Positions 1 through 8,202 of a DNA stretch of 22,465 bases are shown piece by piece. Made by a program: the position numbers and the translations under genes. This stretch comes from Planctomycetota bacterium (GTDB lineage Bacteria > Planctomycetota > UBA1135 > GCA-002686595), in assembly GCA_029259675.1 (NCBI GenBank), contig JAJDES010000531.1:1-22465 (forward strand). The letters run 5' to 3'. The number at the start of each line of letters is the position of its first letter. The stretch's first letter is position 1. The notes below the pieces were generated by a model. It saw nothing but the letters and a program-made list of their open reading frames with translations. It was not told the origin of the DNA and searched no databases.

Positions 1-1
1 C

Positions 2-1339
2 CTATTGAAGGCCGGCGCGGATGTGCAACTGTTGGAATCGACTCCGCGCTGCGGTGGTTATGCGGGCACGACAGAGATTGACGGTTTTCGGTTCGAAAGG
101 GGACCCAACACGATTCAAGCCAGCTCGCGCAACTTTCGCGAGCTCTGCAGCGAACTCGGTATCGCCGACAAATTGTGCGCTGCATCGCCGGAAGTAAAAA
201 AGCGCTACATCTTTCACAGCGAGCGCTTGGTTCCGTTGCCGACCAACCCCCTGGCACTGGCAACGACGAAGCTGTTTTCGGCTCGCGAAAAGCTGTACTT
301 GGCCAGTGAACCCTTGCGAAAGTTTCGGGCACCCGCCCGCGGCGCTCCGGAACCCAGCGCCTTCGACCTGTTTGCGGAACGCATCGGTTCCGAACCAGCG
401 CGCCTGTTGGCGGCGGCATTCGTCCGCGGCATTTATGCCGGCGATGCTCGCAAGCTCGGCGCACGCAGCGCCTTTCCGCGCCTGTGGAAGCTCTTGACCG
501 AACACGGCGGCTTGGTGCGCGGAATGCTTCGCTCCCGCCCCTCCAAAAACGCGACGAAAGCTCCGGGCCCTGCCGTCCCGCGCACAAGTTTGCTGTCCTT
601 TGAGGGCGGCCTTGAGGAGTTGGTGCGAGCATTGGAGCAGCGCGCGGGAAAAGCGCTGATATTGGGCGACCCGGTCGTGCAGCTTGAACGTCATGGCGAT
701 GCATTCCATGCCACCTGCGCCAGTGGGCAATCGCTCCAAGCGAAGCGAGTGTTGCTTTGCACATCTGCGGCGGACGCCAGCTCCTTGATGAGCAAATTGG
801 ACCTTGCCCCAAAGTCCTTGCAAATCGTGCAAGGGATCGAATCCGCCTCTGTGGGGCAAGTCCAGTTGGGCTTTGACAGGGGCGCCCTGCAAAGCCTGCC
901 GGTTGGGTTCGGGTTCTTGGTCCCACCCGCCTTCAAGGGTCCGGAAACCCTGAAGATCCTAGGTTGCATCTTTGCTTCGCGCGCCTTTCCCCGGCGAGCA
1001 CCAGCCGGCGGATCGGCCCTGAGTTGCATCTATCCCTTGGACGCCCTTACCGGACTCGACGACAATGCCGCGGGTGAGCTAGCCTGCTCCGAACTGGCGC
1101 GAGCCCTAGGTCTCTCGCAAGCACCGATTCCCACTGCGCTGCAAGTCATCCACCGCGAGCGCGCCATTCCCCAATACACCCTGGGCCACACAGATCGCAT
1201 GCAAGAACTTGAAAAAGACCTCGCAGGAGTGGCGCCCGGCATGTTCGTGGCCGGCAATTGGGCCCATGGCGTCGGTGTTGAACAAGTTGTTCAGCGAGCC
1301 AAGGCAGCTGCGCAAATGGCGCTTGGATTCCCTCAATGA
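2..1339 (+). CDS. hemY: Protoporphyrinogen oxidase, oxygen-dependent type (5' end outside window)
   Basis: FAD-dependent amine-oxidase-fold enzyme that oxidises protoporphyrinogen IX to protoporphyrin IX, the penultimate step of heme synthesis. The window opens inside the gene. The reading frame is open from base 2, and the N-terminal FAD-binding GxGxxG motif must lie upstream, so the TTG at 5 is not the true start. What remains begins at the end of the Rossmann unit: an acidic residue in LLES, then CGGYAG and the FERGPNT stretch typical of the family. The C-terminus has the second FAD-contact motif (FVAGNWAHGVGVEQ) and ends as the family usually does. The remaining 445 residues fit a full length near 460-470. 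The stop overlaps the next start in an ATGA. A related flavin desaturase is possible, but the surrounding hem genes make that unlikely. Confidence 0.9.
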   Translation, partial: LLKAGADVQLLESTPRCGGYAGTTEIDGFRFERGPNTIQASSRNFRELCSELGIADKLCAASPEVKKRYIFHSERLVPLPTNPLALATTKLFSAREKLYLASEPLRKFRAPARGAPEPSAFDLFAERIGSEPARLLAAAFVRGIYAGDARKLGARSAFPRLWKLLTEHGGLVRGMLRSRPSKNATKAPGPAVPRTSLLSFEGGLEELVRALEQRAGKALILGDPVVQLERHGDAFHATCASGQSLQAKRVLLCTSAADASSLMSKLDLAPKSLQIVQGIESASVGQVQLGFDRGALQSLPVGFGFLVPPAFKGPETLKILGCIFASRAFPRRAPAGGSALSCIYPLDALTGLDDNAAGELACSELARALGLSQAPIPTALQVIHRERAIPQYTLGHTDRMQELEKDLAGVAPGMFVAGNWAHGVGVEQVVQRAKAAAQMALGFPQ

Positions 1340-2163
1340 GTTCCGTTGTGCAAGCACTGACCGTCTTCCTGCCGGTCACCTACCTCATTGCCGCCGGGCT
1401 CAGCGCCATGGGCTGGGGTGGAGAGCGCGCACCACGCGTTCAGGGCTTAGCCCGGTCGGCCTTGGCTCTGGTTGTTGCCATGCATATCGCGCTGTTTCTC
1501 GCGCGCGGTTCGGCGGCCGGAGGATTTCCCAGGCTCGACCTTTGGGCTTCGATTTCGGCGGTCGCCTTGGGCGGCACCATTTTGCACGCCCTGGTCACCA
1601 TCCGCATGGGCGAGCGCGGCACGGAAGGCTTTGTCCTGGGCCTGATTTGCCTAATGCAATTCCTGTCATCCGCATTCGGGCCGCTTGAACTCGAAGCCCG
1701 TGATGCACCGACGACCGTCTACCTCATTCATGTCTTCACGGCACTTCTGGCGACATCGGCCGTGATGATTTCGGGCATCCACGGCGTGCTTTACCTGGTA
1801 TTGCTGCGACAAATGCGGCGGCGCCAATTCGGCCTGCTCTATCGCCAACTTCCCGATTTAGAACACTTAACGCAGCTATCGCGTCGCGCCGCTCTAGCCG
1901 GATTCCTCCTGTTGAGCGGCGGCGTGAACTTCGGAATTTGGAAAGCCCACGCACTGGGAATCGAGGGCTTCAGTTACACGGACCCAGCCATGATTTTGGT
2001 TCTGGGCGTCTGGATCCATTTTGGAGCCGTGGCGTTCTCCGGCAAGATCATGGGATTCAATGCCAAACGAGCGGCCGCGGCAGCTGCCGCCGGCTTTGTG
2101 GTTTTGGTGCTCGCTTTCCTGATTAGTTTGCTTCCACACGGTGCCTTTCACTTGAGCTCCTGA
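1336..2163 (+). CDS. HemX/CcsA-like integral membrane protein (cytochrome c assembly protein family)
   Basis: A 275-residue, very hydrophobic protein with about eight membrane segments (roughly residues 6-28, 38-55, 66-88, 93-110, 128-152, 185-203, 213-232 and 245-270). Histidines in or near membrane segments (IHVF, HGVLY, WIHFG) recall the heme-handling histidines of the CcsA/CcmC/HemX superfamily. The tryptophan-rich WWD signature of true CcsA is not clear, which favours a HemX-type protein. HemX in Bacillus lies next to hemA and affects GluTR level; a heme transport or cytochrome c maturation role is the alternative. It starts at ATG 1336, overlapping the upstream oxidase stop by four bases, and stops 6 bases before hemA. 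This arrangement suggests translational coupling. The family is well supported; the exact role is inferred. Confidence 0.8.
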   Translation: MSSVVQALTVFLPVTYLIAAGLSAMGWGGERAPRVQGLARSALALVVAMHIALFLARGSAAGGFPRLDLWASISAVALGGTILHALVTIRMGERGTEGFVLGLICLMQFLSSAFGPLELEARDAPTTVYLIHVFTALLATSAVMISGIHGVLYLVLLRQMRRRQFGLLYRQLPDLEHLTQLSRRAALAGFLLLSGGVNFGIWKAHALGIEGFSYTDPAMILVLGVWIHFGAVAFSGKIMGFNAKRAAAAAAAGFVVLVLAFLISLLPHGAFHLSS

Positions 2164-2169
2164 TTAGCC

Positions 2170-3411
2170 GTGTACCCCGAGCCGCAACTATTCCTGCTTG
2201 GACTCTCATGGCGCACAGCGCCGGTAGATGTGCGTGGACGTTTTGCTATTGCCAAGGCGGATTTGCCGGCGCGCTTGGCCGAGCTCAAGGCACTGGAGGA
2301 TGTCGAAGAAGCGTGGCTGTTGACCACTTGCAACCGAACCGAAGCGCTCGTCGCCGCACGTCCCTCGGAGGCGCTCTATCAGCGCATGCAAGAGTTGCTG
2401 TTTCCCGGCTCGGCCGATGAACACATTTTCAGCTACCAAGGCGTGCACGCCGTTATCCACGTCTTTCGCGTTGCGGCAGGTTTGGACAGTTTGGTGTTGG
2501 GCGAAAGCGAAATCCTCAGTCAAGTCCGCGGCGCCATGCAACTTTGCCGCGAACATGGGGGCTACGATCGAAACCTAGACCCTTTGCTTCAACAGGCTCT
2601 TTCGGTCGGCAAGAAAGTGCGTACCAAAACGGCTATCGGCAAAGGCTCTCTGAGCATTGCGCGCGTAGGCGTTGAACTGGCCGCGCGCGCCTTCGCGGGC
2701 TTCGAACGGCACCAAGCATTGATTTTGGGCGCCGGTGATACAGCGCGCTTGGTAGCGACTCACTTGCGCGCTCGCAACGTCGCGGGAATGGTCTTCGCAA
2801 ACCGCACGCTCGAAAACGCGCAGGCCGCAGCCAAAGAGTTCGACTGCGAAGCGACGGACCTAAGCCGGCTCTCCGAATGCGTAAAGCGCGCGGACTTCGT
2901 AATTGCCTGCGTCGACGGCGCCGCGGGCATCCTGAACAAGAGCACCGTGCTTCAAAGCGACTTGCGCCGCCGCGACCAACCCCTGATGCTGATCGACCTT
3001 TCGGTTCCGCGTGCGGTGGATCCGGCACTGTTGAATGACGACAGCCTGATCGTCTACGACTTGGACGATGTGCAGCGCATGGTTGAAAAGAATCGTGCTC
3101 AACGCGCAACGGCCATGCGCGAAGTCGACGACTTGCTCGTGGGTGAAGTCCACAAATTCGTCAGTTTGCGCACCTTCGCGAACTTTGCTCCCGCAGTCGA
3201 AGAATTGCGCGAACGCTTCGGCAGTGCGCGCGAGCAAATCCTGCGCGAGATCGCTGGAAGTGATGCTCCCCCGAACATGGTGGAACTTTCCGAACTGTTG
3301 ACGCGACGATTGATGGACATTTCGCTCAATCAAATGAAGAAAAGCGCGCGCCACGCCAGCCCGGAAGCCATCCTCGATCAAAAATACCGCGAGTTCCTCG
3401 GCAACCTATGA
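2170..3411 (+). CDS. hemA: Glutamyl-tRNA reductase
   Basis: Reduces glutamyl-tRNA(Glu) with NADPH to glutamate-1-semialdehyde, the first committed step of the C5 tetrapyrrole pathway. The 413 residues have the normal family layout: an N-terminal catalytic domain with nucleophilic Cys54 in TTCNRTEA; the GLDSLVLGESEILSQVRGA segment; an NADPH-binding Rossmann domain (ALILGAGDTARL, about residues 173-184); and a helical C-terminal dimerisation domain. The start is GTG at 2170. The first ATG nearby (2207) is out of frame, and the protein lines up with other HemA N-termini (LFLLGLSWRTAP) only from the GTG. There is no clear Shine-Dalgarno, so translation is probably coupled to the gene ending 6 bases upstream. 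The 3' end overlaps hemC by four bases (ATGA). Confidence 0.97.
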   Translation: MYPEPQLFLLGLSWRTAPVDVRGRFAIAKADLPARLAELKALEDVEEAWLLTTCNRTEALVAARPSEALYQRMQELLFPGSADEHIFSYQGVHAVIHVFRVAAGLDSLVLGESEILSQVRGAMQLCREHGGYDRNLDPLLQQALSVGKKVRTKTAIGKGSLSIARVGVELAARAFAGFERHQALILGAGDTARLVATHLRARNVAGMVFANRTLENAQAAAKEFDCEATDLSRLSECVKRADFVIACVDGAAGILNKSTVLQSDLRRRDQPLMLIDLSVPRAVDPALLNDDSLIVYDLDDVQRMVEKNRAQRATAMREVDDLLVGEVHKFVSLRTFANFAPAVEELRERFGSAREQILREIAGSDAPPNMVELSELLTRRLMDISLNQMKKSARHASPEAILDQKYREFLGNL

Positions 3412-4352
3412 AGTTTCACCTAGCCACCCGGAAGAGCCCCCTGGCCATGTGGCAAGCCGACACCACGGCCACCCAATTGCGCGGCGCCTGGAGCGATCTT
3501 GAGCCGGAGCCGCTGCAGATCTCTTCTTCGGGCGATATTGACCGAAGCACGGACTTGGCGCGCTTTGGTCGGATTGGAATCTTCACTGTCGAAGTAGATC
3601 GAGCCCTGTTCGAAGGTCGCGCTCAAGTCGCCGTGCACAGTCTGAAAGACATGGTGACGACTCTCGATGACGGGCTTGAGCTGGTTTCCGTACTGGGGCG
3701 AGGCGCGGTTCAAGATGCCCTCGTCGGTCGCGAGGGGAAGCGACTTGAGGAGCTTGCGGAAGGTGCGCGCGTTGCAACAGGCTCACGCCGTCGCGCCGCC
3801 ATGCTGAAAGCAGCCCGTCCCGATCTGCAAGTCGTCGGCATACGCGGAAATGTGGGCGGGCGGCTGGACAAGCTCGAACGTGGCGAAGCCGATGCTTTGA
3901 TCATGGCCCGCGCGGGTCTCGAGCGCTTGGGGCTTGGCGAACGCATCACCCAAGTCTTCGACACGGAGCAATTCCTGCCGGCTGTGGGCCAGGGCATCGT
4001 CGGGCTGGTTTGCTTGGCCGATGACGAAGAATCCAAACGACGCGTGCGCGCCATCACCGACATGGAAGCGTGGCACGAAGCCCAGGCCGAGCGCTCCCTC
4101 TTGCGCGAGCTTCGCGGCGGATGCAACGTTCCCGTGGGCGGGCATGCGCGAGCCGTGGAAGACCACTTGGTCATCAAAGCTCGGGTCCTGTCATTGGACG
4201 GCCAGGTTGTGGTGCAAGGCATGCGCCGCGGGCTGCGTGAGGATGCGGAAGCCATCGGATTGGAATTGGCGCAGGAACTCAATGACAACGGCGCGCGCGA
4301 GTTGATTGAGGCGGCACGCGTTGATTCGCAGCCCAACAGCAATGTCGAATAG
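3408..4352 (+). CDS. hemC: Porphobilinogen deaminase (hydroxymethylbilane synthase)
   Basis: Condenses four porphobilinogen molecules into hydroxymethylbilane in the cytoplasm. The 314-residue length is usual. Visible hallmarks are the N-terminal ATRKSPLAMWQ; HSLKD with the catalytic aspartate at residue 81; the GSRRRAA and IRGNVGGRLDKL cofactor and substrate loops rich in arginine; and LRGGCNVPVG, where Cys239 carries the dipyrromethane cofactor. The gene begins at ATG 3408, overlapping the hemA stop in an ATGA, and its last 11 bases overlap hemD. No Shine-Dalgarno is seen, consistent with re-initiation from hemA. Confidence 0.97.
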   Translation: MKFHLATRKSPLAMWQADTTATQLRGAWSDLEPEPLQISSSGDIDRSTDLARFGRIGIFTVEVDRALFEGRAQVAVHSLKDMVTTLDDGLELVSVLGRGAVQDALVGREGKRLEELAEGARVATGSRRRAAMLKAARPDLQVVGIRGNVGGRLDKLERGEADALIMARAGLERLGLGERITQVFDTEQFLPAVGQGIVGLVCLADDEESKRRVRAITDMEAWHEAQAERSLLRELRGGCNVPVGGHARAVEDHLVIKARVLSLDGQVVVQGMRRGLREDAEAIGLELAQELNDNGARELIEAARVDSQPNSNVE

Positions 4353-5049
4353 CGCCAAAAGCATACTCATCACGGGCCCGATCGGTCGCAGCGGAGAATA
4401 TGCGGAAGCCGCGCTGCAAGCGGGTTGGGAGCCTGTCGTTCAAGAATTGCTCGAAGTGAAGAGCTTTCCCACAAATCTGGAGAGTGAATGCCCGCGCAAG
4501 CCGGACTGGGTCTGTGTTTCGAGCAAGCACGCGTTGCACAGCCTTGAGAATGCTCACGAATACCTGAAGGACGTTCCCTTTGCCGTGGTCGGTGAAGTTA
4601 CCGCCGCTCAGGTTTTTGAATTGGGTTTCAAGGTTGCGATCGAACCGGCTAAGGCCTCCGGCGTATTGGCTTTCCGGTTGAAACCGCTGCTGCACGAAGG
4701 CCATCTCGTGCTGTGGCCCCGCGGTTCGATCTCTGACGATTTGGTTCGGCTCCTGCGCTCGACGGGAGCTCAATTGATTGCGCCCATTGTTTACGGCACC
4801 GGGCCCGCCGCTTTGGACGCCCCCATTGCGAACACCGAAGTCCTTTTCCTCGCCAGCCCCTCCACCGCCTCGGCCTATGCCGAAGCCCTGCGGGGCGCAC
4901 CGGTGCGCTCCAAGATCGCCATTTGCATCGGCTCAACCACCGCCGGAGCCGTCCGAGAGGATCCTCGACTGGAGTTTGAAGCCGTACACGAGCTGAAGCG
5001 GCCCAGGGAAAAGGATCTTCGTGAGATGCTTCGAGCTATCGGTGTTTGA
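4342..5049 (+). CDS. hemD: Uroporphyrinogen-III synthase
   Basis: Cyclises hydroxymethylbilane with inversion of ring D to uroporphyrinogen III. The family is highly divergent, so the call rests on three things: position directly after hemC, the length of 235 residues, and the pattern of two alternating alpha/beta lobes (for example CVSSKHALHSLE near the start and LFLASPSTASAYAEAL with ICIGSTTAGAV in the second half), which matches the HemD fold. The start chosen is ATG 4342 (protein begins MSNSAKSILITGP). An upstream in-frame start at 4306 would add 12 residues lying wholly inside hemC and unlike the family. The overlap with hemC is 11 bases. Confidence 0.9.
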   Translation: MSNSAKSILITGPIGRSGEYAEAALQAGWEPVVQELLEVKSFPTNLESECPRKPDWVCVSSKHALHSLENAHEYLKDVPFAVVGEVTAAQVFELGFKVAIEPAKASGVLAFRLKPLLHEGHLVLWPRGSISDDLVRLLRSTGAQLIAPIVYGTGPAALDAPIANTEVLFLASPSTASAYAEALRGAPVRSKIAICIGSTTAGAVREDPRLEFEAVHELKRPREKDLREMLRAIGV

Positions 5050-5231
5050 AGCGACTCCATCAAGCCTCCGCGCGGATATCCTTTCGGCCCTCCATCCCGT
5101 TCCAGCGGCGTCCAAATCCCGGGCTACCAGCCGGGCGTGCGACACTCACTTCACAATTGGCAGTCAACTGCCTGGACCGTCTCGCAATTGCGATTCGACT
5201 CGAAACTAAGCACCTTCCCGATTCCCGTTCC
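5050..5231 (+). other. Spacer between hemD and hemL (182 bases)
   Basis: The only sizeable gap in the heme operon. It holds an imperfect hairpin at 5118-5135 (7 base pairs with one bulge and a 3-base loop) and a 5-base-pair hairpin at 5159-5172 with a TCAA loop. Neither is followed by a T-run, so a classical terminator is not supported. I could not identify convincing -35/-10 boxes. A promoter, an RNA processing site or a 5' leader for hemL are all possible. In Bacillus-type hem operons hemB occupies this place, but no trace of it is visible. Confidence 0.4.
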
Positions 5232-6515
5232 ATGCGCCACGCCAAGAGCGAAGCAATATTCGAGTCCGCCCGCACCATCATCCCCGGGGGTGTGAACAGT
5301 CCCGTACGAGCCTGGCGAGCTGTGGGCGGAACACCCGTTCACATGTGCGCGGGCGAGGGAGCCTGGATCAGCGATGTCGACGGCAACCGCTATGTGGACA
5401 TGGTGCTTTCGTACGGCCCGCTAATCCTTGGGCACGGCCACAATCGCGTGAAGGAAGCCCTGCATCAGGTGGTCGAAGCAGGCACGGCTTTCGGAGCGCC
5501 CACCGCCGGCGAGCTCGAGCTGGCCCAACTGATTACCGAGCGCCACGACCCGATTGAAATGGTGCGTTTGGTGAACTCGGGTACGGAAGCGACCATGAGT
5601 GCGCTGCGCCTCGCGCGCGCGGTCACCAATCGCGACGGCATGATCAAGTTCAATGGTTGCTACCACGGTCACGGCGACTCTTTCTTGGTCAAAGCCGGCT
5701 CCGGCGCGCTGACCTTCGGTGCACCGGATTCGCCCGGCGTTCCCGCCGACTTGGCCAAGCACACCTTGGTCGCCGAGTACAACGATTTGGACAGCGTGCG
5801 CAGCCTGTTTGATGCCAATCCAGATCAAATTGCCTGTATCTTTGTGGAACCTGTCGCCGGCAACATGGGTTGCATTCAACCCGCACACGGTTTCCTTGAG
5901 GGACTGCGCGAGCTTTGTGACAAGCACGGCGCGCTGCTGATTTTTGACGAAGTCATGACCGGCTTCCGCGTTGCCAAAGGCAGCTATCTTTCTTTGTGCG
6001 GTGTAAATCCCGACCTTGTCACGCTCGGCAAAGTAATCGGCGGCGGGCTTCCAATCGGAGCCTACGGAGGTTCTCGCGCACTCATGGAGCGCATTTCTCC
6101 GGCCGGCGACGTTTATCAGGCGGGAACTCTTTCCGGCAATCCACTGGCCGTGGCGGCAGGTATCGCCACCTTGTCCGAGTTGGATCAGCCCGGCGTCTAC
6201 GAGGGCCTGGAGCAACGCTCGGCCCAATTGGAGGCCGGCCTGACGGAGGCCGCCAAGAGCGCAGATGTCCCGCTAGTTGTCGGACGCCAAGGCTCGATGC
6301 TTTGTCCCTACCTGCGCTCACAGCCCGTGACATGCTTCGATCACGTGATGCAATCGGATCGCGAGCGTTGGACACCTTTCTTTCACGCCATGCTCGATTC
6401 CGGAGTGCATTTGCCGCCCTCCCCCTTCGAAGCGTGGTTCGTTTCAACTGCTCACGATGAAGCCGTGATTGAGCATGTGATCGCAGCAGCGCACAAGGCC
6501 TTCGCGAGCATCTGA
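5232..6515 (+). CDS. hemL: Glutamate-1-semialdehyde 2,1-aminomutase
   Basis: PLP enzyme that converts glutamate-1-semialdehyde to 5-aminolevulinate, acting directly after HemA. From ATG 5232 the protein is 427 residues, the usual size, and its N-terminus matches the family (FESARTIIPGGVNSPVRAW). Class-III aminotransferase signatures are clear: NSGTEATMSALRLAR; the FNGCYHGHGDSFLVKAGSG cofactor loop; LIFDEVMTGFRV with the PLP-contacting aspartate; and TLGKVIGGGLPIGAYGG with Lys267 as the Schiff-base lysine. The frame stays open upstream to the hemD stop, but those 62 codons are arginine/proline-rich and unlike the family, so the longer start was rejected. No Shine-Dalgarno precedes the ATG. The GMC gene follows after 4 bases. 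Confidence 0.97.
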   Translation: MRHAKSEAIFESARTIIPGGVNSPVRAWRAVGGTPVHMCAGEGAWISDVDGNRYVDMVLSYGPLILGHGHNRVKEALHQVVEAGTAFGAPTAGELELAQLITERHDPIEMVRLVNSGTEATMSALRLARAVTNRDGMIKFNGCYHGHGDSFLVKAGSGALTFGAPDSPGVPADLAKHTLVAEYNDLDSVRSLFDANPDQIACIFVEPVAGNMGCIQPAHGFLEGLRELCDKHGALLIFDEVMTGFRVAKGSYLSLCGVNPDLVTLGKVIGGGLPIGAYGGSRALMERISPAGDVYQAGTLSGNPLAVAAGIATLSELDQPGVYEGLEQRSAQLEAGLTEAAKSADVPLVVGRQGSMLCPYLRSQPVTCFDHVMQSDRERWTPFFHAMLDSGVHLPPSPFEAWFVSTAHDEAVIEHVIAAAHKAFASI

Positions 6516-6519
6516 AGCA

Positions 6520-8202
6520 ATGATCGTCAACCTCAGCGAGACTCAACCCGAAGAGCTTGACAGCTACGATCTTTGCATCGTCGGCTCCGGCCCCGCCGGA
6601 GGTACGATCGCCAAGGAATTGGCTGACTCCGGCCTGCGAATTTGCGTGCTCGAAAGTGGGCAACGCAAGCCCACAGCCTACGGCGACAAGCTGCGCGAAG
6701 TTCGCAGCGAGGGCCTCTTCATCAAAGAGTATTCTCGCGAGCGCGTGCTCGGCGGGGCATCCACAACCTGGGCTGGATTGTCGAGCCCGTTGGATCCGGT
6801 CGATCTCGAAGCGCGGCCGTGGATTCAAAGTGGCGGCTGGCCTCTCAGCGGCGACGATCTGCGTCCCTATTACGCTCAGGCAGCTGAGCGCTATCGATTC
6901 CCGGACCCATCCGCCTATGAAGCGGGTGGGTTTTCAGAGTTGAAAGCGACGGGCGCTTACAAACCGACCTGGAAGCGACTTGAAGAGAAGGTTTTCCTGG
7001 CCGCGAGCAAGCCCCAAAACTTCGCCAAGGAATGCAGTTCTATTTACGAAGACGGCCAAGTTGATCTTTTTCTAGACGCCACGGTCCTGCGCCTCGAAGG
7101 CAAGCAGGGCAACTCGTCGGTCGACAGCCTGCAAATCGTCAATCGTGCGGGGCAGCAGTTTCACTTGCGTGCCGAGTGCTTTGTACTTGCTACCGGGGGC
7201 ATCGAAAACGCGCGCCTTTTGCTGCTTTCAACGGATCAGAACCAAGCGGGATTGGGAAATGAACACGACCAAGTCGGTCGCTATTTCATGAACCATCCCA
7301 AGAATTACTGCGGCATTTTGCATCTCCATCAACCAGTGGAGGAGTTGCCCTACTACTTTGGCTGTATTCGCAATGATTTCGCCGGTTACGCCGGGCTGCG
7401 TCTTTCGGATCAGGTGCAGAGGGATAACAAGCTGGTCAATTCCTACGTGCGCTTCGAACCCCTCTTTGCCTGGTCCGACAACCAAGGCATTGAAGCGCTC
7501 GTCTTGTTCGTCAAGCGCAGCCAACTTTTCCTACGCGCCTTCATCTCCCGCAATAAGGGCAAGGTCATTACGCTGCGCGACTATTCGGAAACCGGTGATG
7601 ATTCCGAGCTTCAAAACGCGCGCAAGAACTTCGCGACTTACTTGGGCCTCATCGGGACTGTCTTGATCAACCTGCCGAGCGTCCTGAAGTACCTATATTT
7701 CAGGCTCATGCCCGGCGCCGTACCCAAGATCAAGCGCGTCCGATTGAGAAATTTCATGGAGATGGAGCCCGACCCGGACAACCGCGTTGTCCTGGCCGAG
7801 GAAACTGACGTCAATGGGCAGCCTCTGCCGCTGGTGAATTCGCGCTGCACGGATCTTGATCAACGTTCGCTGATTGAATTGCATTCTGCGCTGGAAGAGG
7901 AATTGGCCGCAACCGGACTCGGCCGGCTTGAGACTCCGCTTGCCAAAATCGACCCCTGGCCGATTACCCAAGACGCCTCCCACCATGTCGGCACCACACG
8001 CATGGGTACGGATCCCACAAGTTCCGTTGTCAATCCGCAGCAGCGCATCCACGCAGTCGACAATGTATATCTCGCCGGGGCATCCGTTTTTCCGACCAGT
8101 GGTTGCGCGAACCCGACCATGACAATCGTCGCGCTCTCCATCCGCTTGGCGGAGGAATTGCGCCGCAGCCTGACAAAGGAATCTCGCACGGAATCGGCAT
8201 GA
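6520..8202 (+). CDS. GMC-family FAD-dependent oxidoreductase
   Basis: A 560-residue flavoprotein of the glucose-methanol-choline superfamily, which oxidises hydroxyl groups of sugars or alcohols. The N-terminal FAD site has GSGPAG at residues 22-27, followed by the acidic ribose-binding LES. The second FAD loop is LGGASTTWAGLSSPLD. The C-terminal catalytic region has SHHVGTTRMG with the candidate catalytic histidine at 488/489, and SGCANPTMTI with Asn531 as the usual partner residue. There is no signal peptide or cytochrome subunit nearby. It starts 4 bases after hemL, and its stop overlaps the next gene in an ATGA, so it is very probably co-transcribed with the heme genes and works with the Gfo-like protein. 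The substrate cannot be read from the sequence. Such enzymes often occur next to Gfo/Idh/MocA proteins in sugar or surface-glycan pathways. Confidence 0.9.
   Translation: MIVNLSETQPEELDSYDLCIVGSGPAGGTIAKELADSGLRICVLESGQRKPTAYGDKLREVRSEGLFIKEYSRERVLGGASTTWAGLSSPLDPVDLEARPWIQSGGWPLSGDDLRPYYAQAAERYRFPDPSAYEAGGFSELKATGAYKPTWKRLEEKVFLAASKPQNFAKECSSIYEDGQVDLFLDATVLRLEGKQGNSSVDSLQIVNRAGQQFHLRAECFVLATGGIENARLLLLSTDQNQAGLGNEHDQVGRYFMNHPKNYCGILHLHQPVEELPYYFGCIRNDFAGYAGLRLSDQVQRDNKLVNSYVRFEPLFAWSDNQGIEALVLFVKRSQLFLRAFISRNKGKVITLRDYSETGDDSELQNARKNFATYLGLIGTVLINLPSVLKYLYFRLMPGAVPKIKRVRLRNFMEMEPDPDNRVVLAEETDVNGQPLPLVNSRCTDLDQRSLIELHSALEEELAATGLGRLETPLAKIDPWPITQDASHHVGTTRMGTDPTSSVVNPQQRIHAVDNVYLAGASVFPTSGCANPTMTIVALSIRLAEELRRSLTKESRTESA

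Noticed and set aside
5118..5135. Hairpin after hemD as a terminator or attenuator
   Set aside because: The stem is short and bulged, no T-run follows, and no leader peptide or alternative pairing is evident.
5046..5231. In-frame N-terminal extension of HemL by 62 residues, beginning at the hemD stop
   Set aside because: The extension is arginine/proline-rich and has no family counterpart. The protein matches HemL in length and sequence from ATG 5232.
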